A stretch of 54,108 nt of DNA from Rhodanobacteraceae bacterium. Lineage in GTDB: Bacteria > Acidobacteriota > Terriglobia > Terriglobales > Acidobacteriaceae. The notes beneath the pieces are model-generated. The model was not told where the DNA came from, ran no database searches, and saw only the letters and a program-made list of their open reading frames with translations. The position numbers and the translations under genes were made by a program. The stretch is from contig CAJCHN010000092.1 in the NCBI GenBank assembly GCA_903970285.1, positions 1 through 54,108 of the forward strand. Direction: 5' to 3'. Below, one piece after another: positions 17,832 through 28,935 of the stretch (position 1 is the stretch's first letter; every line of letters starts with the position of its first letter).

Positions 17832-19883
17832 TCAACTGAGCCGCGCCAGCACCAGCGTCATGTCGTCGGGCTGCTCTTCGTCGCCAATCCAAGCCCGCAC
17901 CGCGCGCAGGGTCTGGAACCCGATGTCGGAAAGACCGAGAATCTGGTTGCGGCGGATCACATCGATCAGCCCGGCCTCGCCGAAGTCCACCTGGTCCTTT
18001 TCGGGTTCGGTCAGGCCGTCGGAGTACGCAACCAGCAGGTCCCCGGGGCTCAGTTGCACCGTCGCTTCCTGGTACTTCAGGCCGTCCAGCAGGCCGACCA
18101 CGCTGCCGCCGCACTCCAGCCGCTGCATCTCGCCGTTCGCGCAGAGCACGAGCGGCGGAAGATGGCCGCCGTTGGCGTAGGTAAGGCGGCGGGTCGCGGG
18201 ATCGAACGAGGCGAGAAACAGCGTGGCATACTTGGATGGCTGCGTACTGGTGTAAAGGTGATGATTGAGCAGCGCCAGCAGACGCCCGGGCGAGATCCCC
18301 GCCGTAGCGTCACCATTCGAAGCCGCGGCGCCGCTGCGGTAGGCGCGCACGGCTGAATGCAGTGAAGCCATCAACAGCGCCGCAGAGATCCCCTTGCCGC
18401 TGATGTCGCCCAGCGCAATGTAAACCTGCGAGCCGCCGAAGGGGATGAAGTCGTAGTAGTCACCGCCGATGGTGCGAGCCGACTCGCAGATGCCGAACAG
18501 GTCGAGCCCCGGAATCCGGATCGGCGTGTGCGGGAACAGATTGTTCTGCACCTCCTGCGCAATCTTCAGCTCGTTCTGCATGCGGTCCTTCTCGCGCTGC
18601 TCCTTCAGCAGTTCGCGCAGCGATGCGGTCATGCTGTTGAATGAGGCCGCGAGCGCCCCCAGCTGATCCTTGCGCCGCACCGGGATCCTGTGCTCGAGAT
18701 CGCCACGATCGATCATGCGGGTGGCGTCGTAAAGGTCGGCGATCGATCGGGTAACCGTGCGGCTCACCACGATGGCGATCGCGCAGGCCAGCAACTCCAG
18801 CGCGCCGAAGAGGATGCTGATAGCGATCAGCGCGATGTTCATGTATCTGCCGGTCTCGACCGAGCTCTCGAATAGCCGCCGGTACAGCACGGAGGGACGC
18901 GACGTGACCAGCAGCCGGTCCGGAACGCTCCCGCCTGTCACCCAGTCCGTGGTCGCCACCGGAGCGCTGAAGAAGACGCGCACATCGAACAGGTTGACCG
19001 GGGCCGCGAGCGTTCCGGCCCTCAGCCACTCATAATCCTGCGTCTTCTTGGCTGCGGCATCGTCGTCGTCATCGGAGTTGTTCGAGACTCTGAGGTCGAA
19101 GTTCGGCATGATCCGCAAGGTTCCCAGACCTTCGGCCAGGGTCGCCACTTCCTGGTCGCGGAAGGGAGAGCAGGCGAGCACCTCCAGACCATGCCCGGAC
19201 GCCTGGCGGGCACTGTCGCCGCAGAGAAAAAGCTTGCCCGAAGCGGCGACCACACCGGCGAAGCCCGAATGCAGCCACGCCGGGCGGGTGGCGGTTTCAA
19301 ACGGAGATGCGTCCGCGGCTAAGGCCGCTTTTCCGGCTTGGCGCGGAACCAGCTTATCGTCGTTCCAGACGCTGACCTCCAGCGGCCCCAGGTCGGCCGG
19401 CGACTGCTGAGCCAAACCAGACCGCGCCGGAAACCCGCCCTGAATCACGGAGGCAAGCACCGCCGCGCTGCGCTCCTGAATCTGGTCCACGGAGTCGTGG
19501 ATACCTTCGAGAGCGATGCTGGTAGCGAACTGTCCGCAGAAGATGTACGCAGCAATGCTGGCGAGGGTTCCGAACAGAATGATGGGAGCCAGCCCCATCA
19601 GCAGGCAGGTGACGATCAATCGGCTGCGCACCGTCCAGAGTATGCGGCTGAAGACCCAGCGAAACACGTAGGCCATCATGCATACGGCGAGGCCGGTGAA
19701 ACATATCCAGGCGAACACGCGGCACAGGCTTCCGATCCCGCGCGGCAGCGCCCCGGCCAGCAGCGCGAACACCGCCGTCAGCAGAAAAAAGCGGAACGTC
19801 CGCGCACCCAGCCGCCCGGCCGGGGGGCGGTGGAACATCTGTTCGAAGAGGACGCGTTCAACCCTGCGCAGCGTGCGGAACAT
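17832..19883 (-). CDS. Membrane HAMP-PP2C (SpoIIE-type) serine phosphatase
   Basis: About 683 residues. An N-terminal pair of hydrophobic segments and a further one enclose an extracytoplasmic sensor region, which carries an acidic run (NNSDDDDD). Another membrane helix (IALIAISILFGALELLACA) leads into a HAMP domain and a short coiled coil. The C-terminus is a SpoIIE/RsbU phosphatase with the metal-binding Asp residues in GGDYYDF, GDISGKG, YSDGLTE and DDMTL. Such proteins dephosphorylate anti-sigma-factor antagonists in partner switching. The ATG at 19883 has GAGG five bases upstream and is preferred to the one at 19895. No STAS or RsbW gene is adjacent. Confidence 0.9.
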   Translation of the reverse strand: MFRTLRRVERVLFEQMFHRPPAGRLGARTFRFFLLTAVFALLAGALPRGIGSLCRVFAWICFTGLAVCMMAYVFRWVFSRILWTVRSRLIVTCLLMGLAPIILFGTLASIAAYIFCGQFATSIALEGIHDSVDQIQERSAAVLASVIQGGFPARSGLAQQSPADLGPLEVSVWNDDKLVPRQAGKAALAADASPFETATRPAWLHSGFAGVVAASGKLFLCGDSARQASGHGLEVLACSPFRDQEVATLAEGLGTLRIMPNFDLRVSNNSDDDDDAAAKKTQDYEWLRAGTLAAPVNLFDVRVFFSAPVATTDWVTGGSVPDRLLVTSRPSVLYRRLFESSVETGRYMNIALIAISILFGALELLACAIAIVVSRTVTRSIADLYDATRMIDRGDLEHRIPVRRKDQLGALAASFNSMTASLRELLKEQREKDRMQNELKIAQEVQNNLFPHTPIRIPGLDLFGICESARTIGGDYYDFIPFGGSQVYIALGDISGKGISAALLMASLHSAVRAYRSGAAASNGDATAGISPGRLLALLNHHLYTSTQPSKYATLFLASFDPATRRLTYANGGHLPPLVLCANGEMQRLECGGSVVGLLDGLKYQEATVQLSPGDLLVAYSDGLTEPEKDQVDFGEAGLIDVIRRNQILGLSDIGFQTLRAVRAWIGDEEQPDDMTLVLARLS

Positions 19884-20185
19884 GGCACCTCGCATTACAA
19901 CACGGGATTCTGCCCGGGCAACCGAAAAACGCCGGTTCCTCACCGGAAGCGGCCAACTCGTCACTCGCAGCCTTGTGCCCCGGCGCCAGGAAGCGGTAAG
20001 GTTCTTGCCGCGGGTCGCTGCGCCAAGCTGTGCGCGTCCAAACGGCAGCAACGGGAAGTAACGCGGGGCGTGTAAAGCAAGAGGCGAGCCGGCCGCGCGT
20101 TCCCGCACCCGCCCGCAAGAGTGCTTTCCATCCGCTACGATAGCGGAGGCGGACGCAGCCCACTCGCGCCTCCGAAGGAAATCCG
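19884..20185. other. Divergent intergenic region, phosphatase/aconitase
   Basis: About 300 bases between two outward-facing genes. The only clear structure is a short inverted repeat CCGCTA-CGA-TAGCGG at 20132-20146, about 40 bases before the aconitase start, containing a TACGAT that could serve as a -10 element. No gene is seen. Confidence 0.5.
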
Positions 20186-23077
<2,892 letters not shown>

Positions 23078-23227
23078 CCCTGGCGTCCTCACTTGGTATT
23101 GGCACACCTGGGCACCGCATTCATCCGCCTTGGTCTCACGCGATGAGTGGGCATCGGCAAAGCGGACTGTTGTTTCGAGGAAGTACCCTTAAGCGCGGGA
23201 GTATCCTAACGGCTGGAGGACACCGCA

Positions 23228-23797
23228 ATGGAACTTGAGGTGCGAACCATGGAGTTCAGCGGAAAATTGCTCCGTCGTGGCTTTTGGATTTACATATGGG
23301 ACATTAGAGGCTCCTCGCGGCATCTTTACGTTGGTCGCACGGGCGACTCTTCTTCACCCCATGCTCCTTCTCCCTTCCGTTGCATGGGCCAGCATCTTGA
23401 TCCCAGCCTTCATGCAAGGGGAAATGCGCTCGGTAAGAGACTCAAGGATCGTAGAATCGATCCTGAGTCCTGCATGTTTCAAATGACGGCAATCGGTCCA
23501 ATTTTCGATGAGCAAGAAACCATGGATGATCATCGTCCGCTCATGTACAAAACTGCCGCGCTCGAAAGGGCTCTCGCTGTAGAGCTGAAACAAAGGGGCT
23601 ACGATGTGCTCGGGACGCACGACTGCAACACGGAACCTGAACCAGCCCTCTTTGCAGCATTACTCTCAAAGCTGGACGCCTCCTTTCCAAGCCTGGAATC
23701 AGCAACTGCCCAAGGAGCCCGCTTTCAACCGATCCACCTCCGTGGTGATGGACCTAGCGGCTCGGAGATTCTCCTGCGTGATCGTGGGAGGCTGTAA
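23228..23797 (+). CDS. GIY-YIG-like protein with an apparent antitoxin C-terminal tail
   Basis: A 189-residue protein preceded by a good GGAGG site. The N-terminal part (WIYIWDI, then HLYVGRTGD, then RCMGQH) resembles a GIY-YIG nuclease core, and a possible catalytic Glu lies in TAALERALAVEL. The last part, from about residue 160 and ending GDGPSGSEILLRDRGRL, does not fit that family. It closely resembles the C-terminus of Phd/VapB-type antitoxins, which pack onto a PIN toxin. The next gene is a PIN toxin, which supports a fusion left by a deletion. Base composition is lower in GC than the neighbours. Nuclease activity is unproven. Confidence 0.6.
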   Translation: MELEVRTMEFSGKLLRRGFWIYIWDIRGSSRHLYVGRTGDSSSPHAPSPFRCMGQHLDPSLHARGNALGKRLKDRRIDPESCMFQMTAIGPIFDEQETMDDHRPLMYKTAALERALAVELKQRGYDVLGTHDCNTEPEPALFAALLSKLDASFPSLESATAQGARFQPIHLRGDGPSGSEILLRDRGRL

Positions 23798-24240
23798 TCC
23801 TTCACTTTATAGACACAAGCGCTCTTTTCAAGCTGTTCGTCGCTGAAAAGGGTAGTGACAGAATGCTCAGATTCGCAACCGCCGAAGACGACCGAAATAA
23901 GGTCGTCTCAACAATCGCGCAGGTGGAGGCTCGTTCCGCCATCTGTCGGCTTCGCAAGGGAAAGTCTATTACTTCTGCCGAGGCCGCAATCGCCATGGAT
24001 AGCATTGCGGCGGAAGCGCGGCGGATGATCGAGCAGCCGGTCAACCGTCAGGTTCTCGATGCCGCTAGCATTCTGGTCGATCGCCACCATCTCCGCGCCC
24101 TGGACGCCATCCAGTTGGGCAGCGCAATCGTTGCACGCGACCTGTTCGCTGCTCAAGATATGAGCTTTATCGTCTCGGATGATGATCTCAAGTCGGCTGC
24201 CGCCGCCGAGGGCTTCGGCGTCTGGGACCCGACCACCTAA
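23797..24240 (+). CDS. VapC-like PIN-domain toxin lacking a standard start codon
   Basis: The reading frame from 23797 encodes a full-length (147-residue) PIN domain: FIDTSALFKLFVAEKGSDR with the first catalytic Asp, IAQVEARSAICRLRKG with the Glu, LRALDAIQLGSA with the second Asp, and FIVSDDDL with the third. The codon at the expected start is ATC, not ATG. It lies six bases after a perfect GGGAGG and overlaps the upstream TAA as TAATC, where functional pairs usually have TAATG. The first real ATG is at 23863 and would omit the first catalytic Asp. So the gene either uses a rare AUC start or has been silenced by a point change. The complete antitoxin is missing. Confidence 0.75.
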   Translation: MLHFIDTSALFKLFVAEKGSDRMLRFATAEDDRNKVVSTIAQVEARSAICRLRKGKSITSAEAAIAMDSIAAEARRMIEQPVNRQVLDAASILVDRHHLRALDAIQLGSAIVARDLFAAQDMSFIVSDDDLKSAAAAEGFGVWDPTT

Positions 24241-24252
24241 TCCACAAAATCT

Positions 24253-25044
24253 CTAGCCCGCCGCCCGCACCATCTCCACCAGCACAGTTCGCGTCTCGCT
24301 CGCACTCTTCACTTCGCGCGTGAAGTTGATGCGCGTACCCTTCATCCCCGCCGCAGTTGTCAGGCGCAGCGTAAAGCCAAGCCGGTCGACCGACGTCATC
24401 GCCGCCAAGCTGGCCTCGATGCCGGCATGGCGGCGTGCCAGCCGGAGCATTGCGTCCACGTGATCGGCGTTCATGTGCGCCAGAATGCCGTCCGCTTCAT
24501 CGGCTAGAGGATCCGGGGCGGCCGCGTCGTATGCCTCGGCCGAAATCCACCCCATAACCCCGAAGCCGCCGACATAATAGATCTCGACCGGCTGCAGGCG
24601 GAAGAATCCGAAGTCCGCGAAATCCACCCAGGAGCGGCTGTTCGGATGCCGCGCCAGGTAAAGCGCGCGCACCTCGACAGCATCGTCCGCCGGAACAGGT
24701 GCCACGTTGCCGACGATGGTGCCGCGCGCCGCACCCAGCGCGTCGCCATCCGCAATCGCCTGCTCGACGAACAGACTCGCCCGGCCATCGCGCCTCAGGT
24801 TGTGCGTGTGCATAGCCATGTTGCTGATCAGCAGGATCGGCCGCCCGGCGACATCGAGCGCATACGGCATCAGCGAACCGAAGGGGAAGCCCGGATGCCT
24901 GGCGGACCACGTCGAAAGCGTGCCCGCCGAGCGGGTCAACATGAGTGTGCGCATGCGCTCCGCATGGCTTGGCTCGGGCGTCGGGGCCGTGCCGGGGTGA
25001 GTTGGATTCGCTGCATGCTGCCGAGGAACATCTGTTTCAGACAC
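24253..25044 (-). CDS. HugZ-like / pyridoxamine-phosphate-oxidase-fold protein with DUF2470
   Basis: About 263 residues. The N-terminal split-barrel part (AGTLSTWSARHPGFPFGSLMPYA, then LLISNMAMHTHNLRRDG) is that of pyridoxamine 5'-phosphate oxidase-like flavin or heme proteins. The C-terminal part (ILAHMNADHVDAMLRLAR) is the DUF2470 domain seen in HugZ heme-degrading proteins. So a heme-binding or heme-oxygenase role is plausible but not shown. A TTG at 25050 and a GTG at 25044 are both in frame; the GTG is favoured because GAGG lies seven bases upstream. Confidence 0.83.
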   Translation of the reverse strand: MSETDVPRQHAANPTHPGTAPTPEPSHAERMRTLMLTRSAGTLSTWSARHPGFPFGSLMPYALDVAGRPILLISNMAMHTHNLRRDGRASLFVEQAIADGDALGAARGTIVGNVAPVPADDAVEVRALYLARHPNSRSWVDFADFGFFRLQPVEIYYVGGFGVMGWISAEAYDAAAPDPLADEADGILAHMNADHVDAMLRLARRHAGIEASLAAMTSVDRLGFTLRLTTAAGMKGTRINFTREVKSASETRTVLVEMVRAAG

Positions 25045-25156
25045 CGTCAAACCTCACTCTCTTCCATCTTAAGGGTTCGGCCAGAGAAGTGCTCCTTTTA
25101 CGTCCAGCCAACATGGATCGCCTACTCTCTCCATGAAGGCCAATCTCAGGAGCCCT

Positions 25157-26320
25157 ATGCAGGCTGCACGCGTTACCCTACTGTCGATCCTTCTCGTGGC
25201 TCCGCTTTTCGCGCAGACTCCGCAACCCTCCATGCCGGCAAACCCATTCACCTCGCTCATGTCTGCCGCCAAAACCCACGCGCTCGCCCGGCACGCGCCG
25301 GTGCCCATCCTCTCCCCCTACGATGAGTCCCTGCTGACCACCCAGCCCCGGGTAGACGTCGCGGCACTCCATGCGATGGGAGTCAGCATCATCCCCTGGA
25401 CCACCAACGACCCTGCCAGAATGCGGCAGATCATCGCGCTGCATGTCGACGGCCTCATCTCCGACCGGCCCGACTTGCTGCAGCAGGCGCTCGCCGCCGC
25501 TCGCAGCCAGGATCCCAACATCCCCGCCACATTCGACGTGGAAGGCCATCGCGGCGCACGCGGCCTGCGTCCGGAAAACACACTGCCTGCCTTCGAAGCC
25601 GGGCTCGACCACCTCATCACCACCATCGAGACCGACACCGGCGTTACCAGCGATCTACACTCCATCCTGTGGCACGATCAATTTCTCAATCCGGAGTCCT
25701 GCCACCGCGTCGCCCTTGACGGGAAGCCTCAGCCTTACGACTTTCCAGACTCCGTCTACTTTCGCGATCACACCCTCGCCCAACTGCAGGCAAGCTTCGT
25801 CTGTGACAAGCTCAAGCCCACGCGCTTTCCCGACCAGCGCAACGATCTCTCGCTCTCACCCGTTGCCGTCGCCTTTGCCCGCGCGGAACACCTGCCCAGC
25901 CCCTACACGCCCATCACCGTCGACCAGCTCTTCCGCTTCGCCGCCTTCTATTCCGAGTTCTACCAGTCCGGCGCCGGCCACACTCACCCGGAGGCCGCCG
26001 CCCGCGCCTCGAACGCCAAGAATGTCCGCTTCAACCTCGAAACCAAGATCGTGCCGCTTCCCGACGGCGGCAGCACGCCGCCGCTCCCCGACCGCGAGCC
26101 GAACACCAATCACACCGTGTCTCCGCAGGTCTTCGTCACCACCCTGTGCTCCACCATTGAACGCGCCCACATGCAGAGCCGCTCCGACGTGCAGTCCTTC
26201 GACTTCCGCACCCTGCAACTGGTCGAAGAGCAGTTCCCGGCGATTCCCACCGTCTACCTGACCGAAGATCCCGAGCAGCTTTCCACCAGCTTCGTTCCAC
26301 CGGGCCTGCGCCAGCCCTGA
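25157..26320 (+). CDS. Secreted glycerophosphodiester phosphodiesterase-like protein with rearranged barrel
   Basis: About 387 residues with a signal peptide (QAARVTLLSILLVAPLFAQ). Residues about 67-115 (VSIIPWTTNDPARMRQIIA, then GLISDRPDLL) match what is normally the C-terminal end of a GDPD barrel. The catalytic start of a GDPD comes only afterwards: GHRGARGLRPENTLPAFEAG with His131, then IETDTGV and SILWHDQFL. The C-terminus again has a GDPD-like IPTVYLTEDPEQL. So a C-terminal barrel piece precedes a whole domain. GDPDs hydrolyse glycerophosphodiesters to glycerol-3-phosphate. The ATG at 25157 (AGGAG upstream) is preferred to the one at 25133. Confidence 0.82.
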   Translation: MQAARVTLLSILLVAPLFAQTPQPSMPANPFTSLMSAAKTHALARHAPVPILSPYDESLLTTQPRVDVAALHAMGVSIIPWTTNDPARMRQIIALHVDGLISDRPDLLQQALAAARSQDPNIPATFDVEGHRGARGLRPENTLPAFEAGLDHLITTIETDTGVTSDLHSILWHDQFLNPESCHRVALDGKPQPYDFPDSVYFRDHTLAQLQASFVCDKLKPTRFPDQRNDLSLSPVAVAFARAEHLPSPYTPITVDQLFRFAAFYSEFYQSGAGHTHPEAAARASNAKNVRFNLETKIVPLPDGGSTPPLPDREPNTNHTVSPQVFVTTLCSTIERAHMQSRSDVQSFDFRTLQLVEEQFPAIPTVYLTEDPEQLSTSFVPPGLRQP

Positions 26321-26366
26321 GATCTCCCACCACGCAAGCGGCAGCATCGCTGAGCAGCACGCAAGA

Positions 26367-27779
26367 TTACGGCGCGACCAGGAACTGCTCCAGCTTCCCG
26401 TCAGCCGTGGTGTAGGTCGTCAGCTCCAGGTTGGTGCCATTCGCGAAGGTTACGCCGAACGCCCGGAAGACCATGCCTCCGCGTAGCTCCTCAACCTCTT
26501 CCTTCAGCTCCTTGATAGGGCCCAGCTTGCTCAGGCTGTCTTTGAAGTCCTCGATCGCCTGTGCCGAAAAGTAAAAGTTGCAGTCCGCCGTAAACAGCGC
26601 ACGATCGATCTTCCCTGCCTGCAGGCCGCTGAGAACCTTCTTCGCCTGCGACTCGGCCGCGGACTTGCCCGTGTCCTCCGCCTTCACCGGCGTCGGCGCC
26701 GCCGGCAGCACCATCGGTGCGATCGCCTTGGCGATCTCGCTTGCCGCCGAGCTCGCCTCCTCGTTCGTGAGCACCGCGATCGCCACCTTGTCGTCGGGAA
26801 AGACGACATTCTCAGCCACAAAGCCGCCTACTTCGCCGGAATGCTCAATGATCCGCCGTCCATTGCGATCCAGCACCTGGACGCCAAGACCATAGTGACT
26901 GCCCTCGCCGTTCTTCAGCTTTACCTCGGTCTCCATCGCCTGGTAGCTGGCCGGCTTCAGGAGCGTCTCGTCCATGATGCTGATGTCCCACTCGAGCAGG
27001 CTGGCGACCGGCATCGCCAGGCTGGCATCGCCGAAGTACCATCCCGGACCTTCCATCTGCGCCGGGCGCAGCGGCCCCAGCGCATTGCGCATGTAGCCCA
27101 CCGGCTCGACCGCCTTGCGATCGGTGTCCAGGTTGATCACCTCCTTCAAGTGCAGCGGCTCGATCACACGCCCTTCCATGAACTGCCAGTACGGCATGCC
27201 GCTTGCCTTTTCGACGATCAGCGCAGCCAGCACGAAGTTGGTATTGCTGTACTGCCACTGGGTGCCGGGCTCAAAGTCCAGCGGCTTTTCCGCCCACTCG
27301 TGCACCACGTCCAGCGGGTTGGCGGGCCGCACCCACAGCGGGATCGTGTAATCCTGCGGCGCGTAGTCCTCGTATCCGCTGGTGTGCGAGAGCAACTCGC
27401 GCAGGGTCACGTCCTTTGCCCGCGTCAGCTCGGGAAACCAACGGCTTACCGGGTCTTCGAGCGTCAGCTTCCCGTCCTGCTGGAGCAGCAGCACCGCCGC
27501 CGCGGTGAATTGCTTGGAGATCGACCCGATCGGATAACGCATCGCCTGCGATGCCTTCAACTCGGGCACGAGCCGCGCATCCCCATACGCCTTTGCATAG
27601 ACCACCTTGCCGCCCTGGACAATGCCCACCTCGGCGCTGGGAACCCCGGTCTTCTCCAGCACATCGGCAGCCGCCTCATCCACCTTCGCCCGCAGCTCCG
27701 GGGAGATCTGCCCCTGGGCGGAGATGCACGTGCATACCCACACCAACCCGGCAGCACCTCTAAGCCACAACTTTCCCAT
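26367..27779 (-). CDS. Serine hydrolase, beta-lactamase class C / penicillin-binding-protein-like
   Basis: A 470-residue exported protein. The active-site SxxK is GSISK (Ser86, Lys89), the second motif is YSN in QWQYSNTNF, and the third is the HSG in EHSGEVGGF. The C-terminal 120 residues form an extra domain typical of acidobacterial members of this family. Members include esterases, D-aminopeptidases and beta-lactamase-like enzymes; the sequence does not tell which. The start ATG precedes a signal peptide ending near SAQGQ. It is convergent with the GDPD gene. Confidence 0.9.
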   Translation of the reverse strand: MGKLWLRGAAGLVWVCTCISAQGQISPELRAKVDEAAADVLEKTGVPSAEVGIVQGGKVVYAKAYGDARLVPELKASQAMRYPIGSISKQFTAAAVLLLQQDGKLTLEDPVSRWFPELTRAKDVTLRELLSHTSGYEDYAPQDYTIPLWVRPANPLDVVHEWAEKPLDFEPGTQWQYSNTNFVLAALIVEKASGMPYWQFMEGRVIEPLHLKEVINLDTDRKAVEPVGYMRNALGPLRPAQMEGPGWYFGDASLAMPVASLLEWDISIMDETLLKPASYQAMETEVKLKNGEGSHYGLGVQVLDRNGRRIIEHSGEVGGFVAENVVFPDDKVAIAVLTNEEASSAASEIAKAIAPMVLPAAPTPVKAEDTGKSAAESQAKKVLSGLQAGKIDRALFTADCNFYFSAQAIEDFKDSLSKLGPIKELKEEVEELRGGMVFRAFGVTFANGTNLELTTYTTADGKLEQFLVAP

Positions 27780-27863
27780 CCCGGTCTCTTCTCCTGTTGT
27801 TTGATCTGGTTGTCGCTGCGTCCTCGCTCCAGCTTACGCCGGGGCCGGGCTCACCCTGCTGGC

Positions 27864-28850
27864 TCACGCGACCGGCATCTCCCGCAGCGACATGCCAACC
27901 CCGGTCAGCTTCTCGCACACCTCCCAGAGCCGCCGCTGCGCCTCTGCGTCGCGCGCCTGCGGAGCGACTTTAGCCGGACCCACGTCGCCGCCGCGCATCT
28001 CCAGGAATCCCTGCGAGCCGTAGTAACAGCCGCCCTTCGCCGCCTGAGCAGTCGCGGCAAACAGGGTCGGAATGGCGCCGCCCAGCTCCGAGTTCAACAG
28101 CGTTCCAATCGTCTTCTGGATGACCTTCTCTGCGATCCCGGCCAGCCCCCTGCCCGAACCTACCTTGAACAGGTTGGTCTGGGCTACGCCTGGATGCACC
28201 GCGATGCTGAGGATCCCGAGCCGCGCCGCACGGCATCGCCGGTCCAGCTCACAGGAAAACATCAGGTCGGCCAGCTTCGACTGCGCATACGCCTCCATAG
28301 GGACATACCTCTGCTCCGACTGGAGGTCGTCGAAATTCAGCTTTCCCCGCTTGTGCGCGATCGACGAGAGCGTCACCACCCGCGCGGCCTCCGCCAGCGT
28401 CGTCCCGCGCCCCATCTGGAGCGCCCGCATCAGTCGGCAGGTGAGCGCAAAGTGCCCCAGCACATTGGTGCCAAACTGCAGCTCAAAGCCATCCTGGGTC
28501 TCCTGCCGTTTCGGCGGAGCCATGACTCCCGCATTGTTGATCAGGCCATGCAGTGGCAGGCCGTGCGCCAACTCCTCCTCCGCCACGCGCTGCACCGAGT
28601 CAAGCGATGCCAGGTCCAGCAAGACCAACTCCGCCTCGCTCGCCGCCGAGCCCGGTCCCTCGGCCTCGGTGCGCAGCTTGCCGAGCGCCGCTTCGCCCCG
28701 CGCCTTGTCGCGGCACGCCAGGATCACGGTCGCGCCGCGCCGCGCCAGTTCCACTGCGGCGGAGTAGCCCACGCCGCTGTTCGCACCCGTAATCAGGAAC
28801 CGCTTGCCGGTCTGCGGTTGCATCCGCGCCAGAGTCCAGCTTTTGCTCAT
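27864..28850 (-). CDS. Short-chain dehydrogenase/reductase (retinol-dehydrogenase-like)
   Basis: About 328 residues. The Rossmann nucleotide-binding motif is TGANSGVG (residues 21-28), followed by LACRD, which favours NADPH. NNAG, the catalytic Ser in VVTLSSIAHK and the YAQSK Tyr/Lys pair are all present. The architecture matches the retinol dehydrogenase / protochlorophyllide-reductase-like SDR group. The frame is open to 28961, where it would overlap plsX; the ATG at 28850 is the sensible start, though its ribosome-binding site is weak. Substrate unknown. Confidence 0.88.
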   Translation of the reverse strand: MSKSWTLARMQPQTGKRFLITGANSGVGYSAAVELARRGATVILACRDKARGEAALGKLRTEAEGPGSAASEAELVLLDLASLDSVQRVAEEELAHGLPLHGLINNAGVMAPPKRQETQDGFELQFGTNVLGHFALTCRLMRALQMGRGTTLAEAARVVTLSSIAHKRGKLNFDDLQSEQRYVPMEAYAQSKLADLMFSCELDRRCRAARLGILSIAVHPGVAQTNLFKVGSGRGLAGIAEKVIQKTIGTLLNSELGGAIPTLFAATAQAAKGGCYYGSQGFLEMRGGDVGPAKVAPQARDAEAQRRLWEVCEKLTGVGMSLREMPVA

Positions 28851-28935
28851 ACGCGCGATTTTACGCCGACAATCCCGCCTGTCTGTACCCTGACTGCGTG
28901 CCGCCAACCGCGTCCGAACAACACCCTCGCCGATC

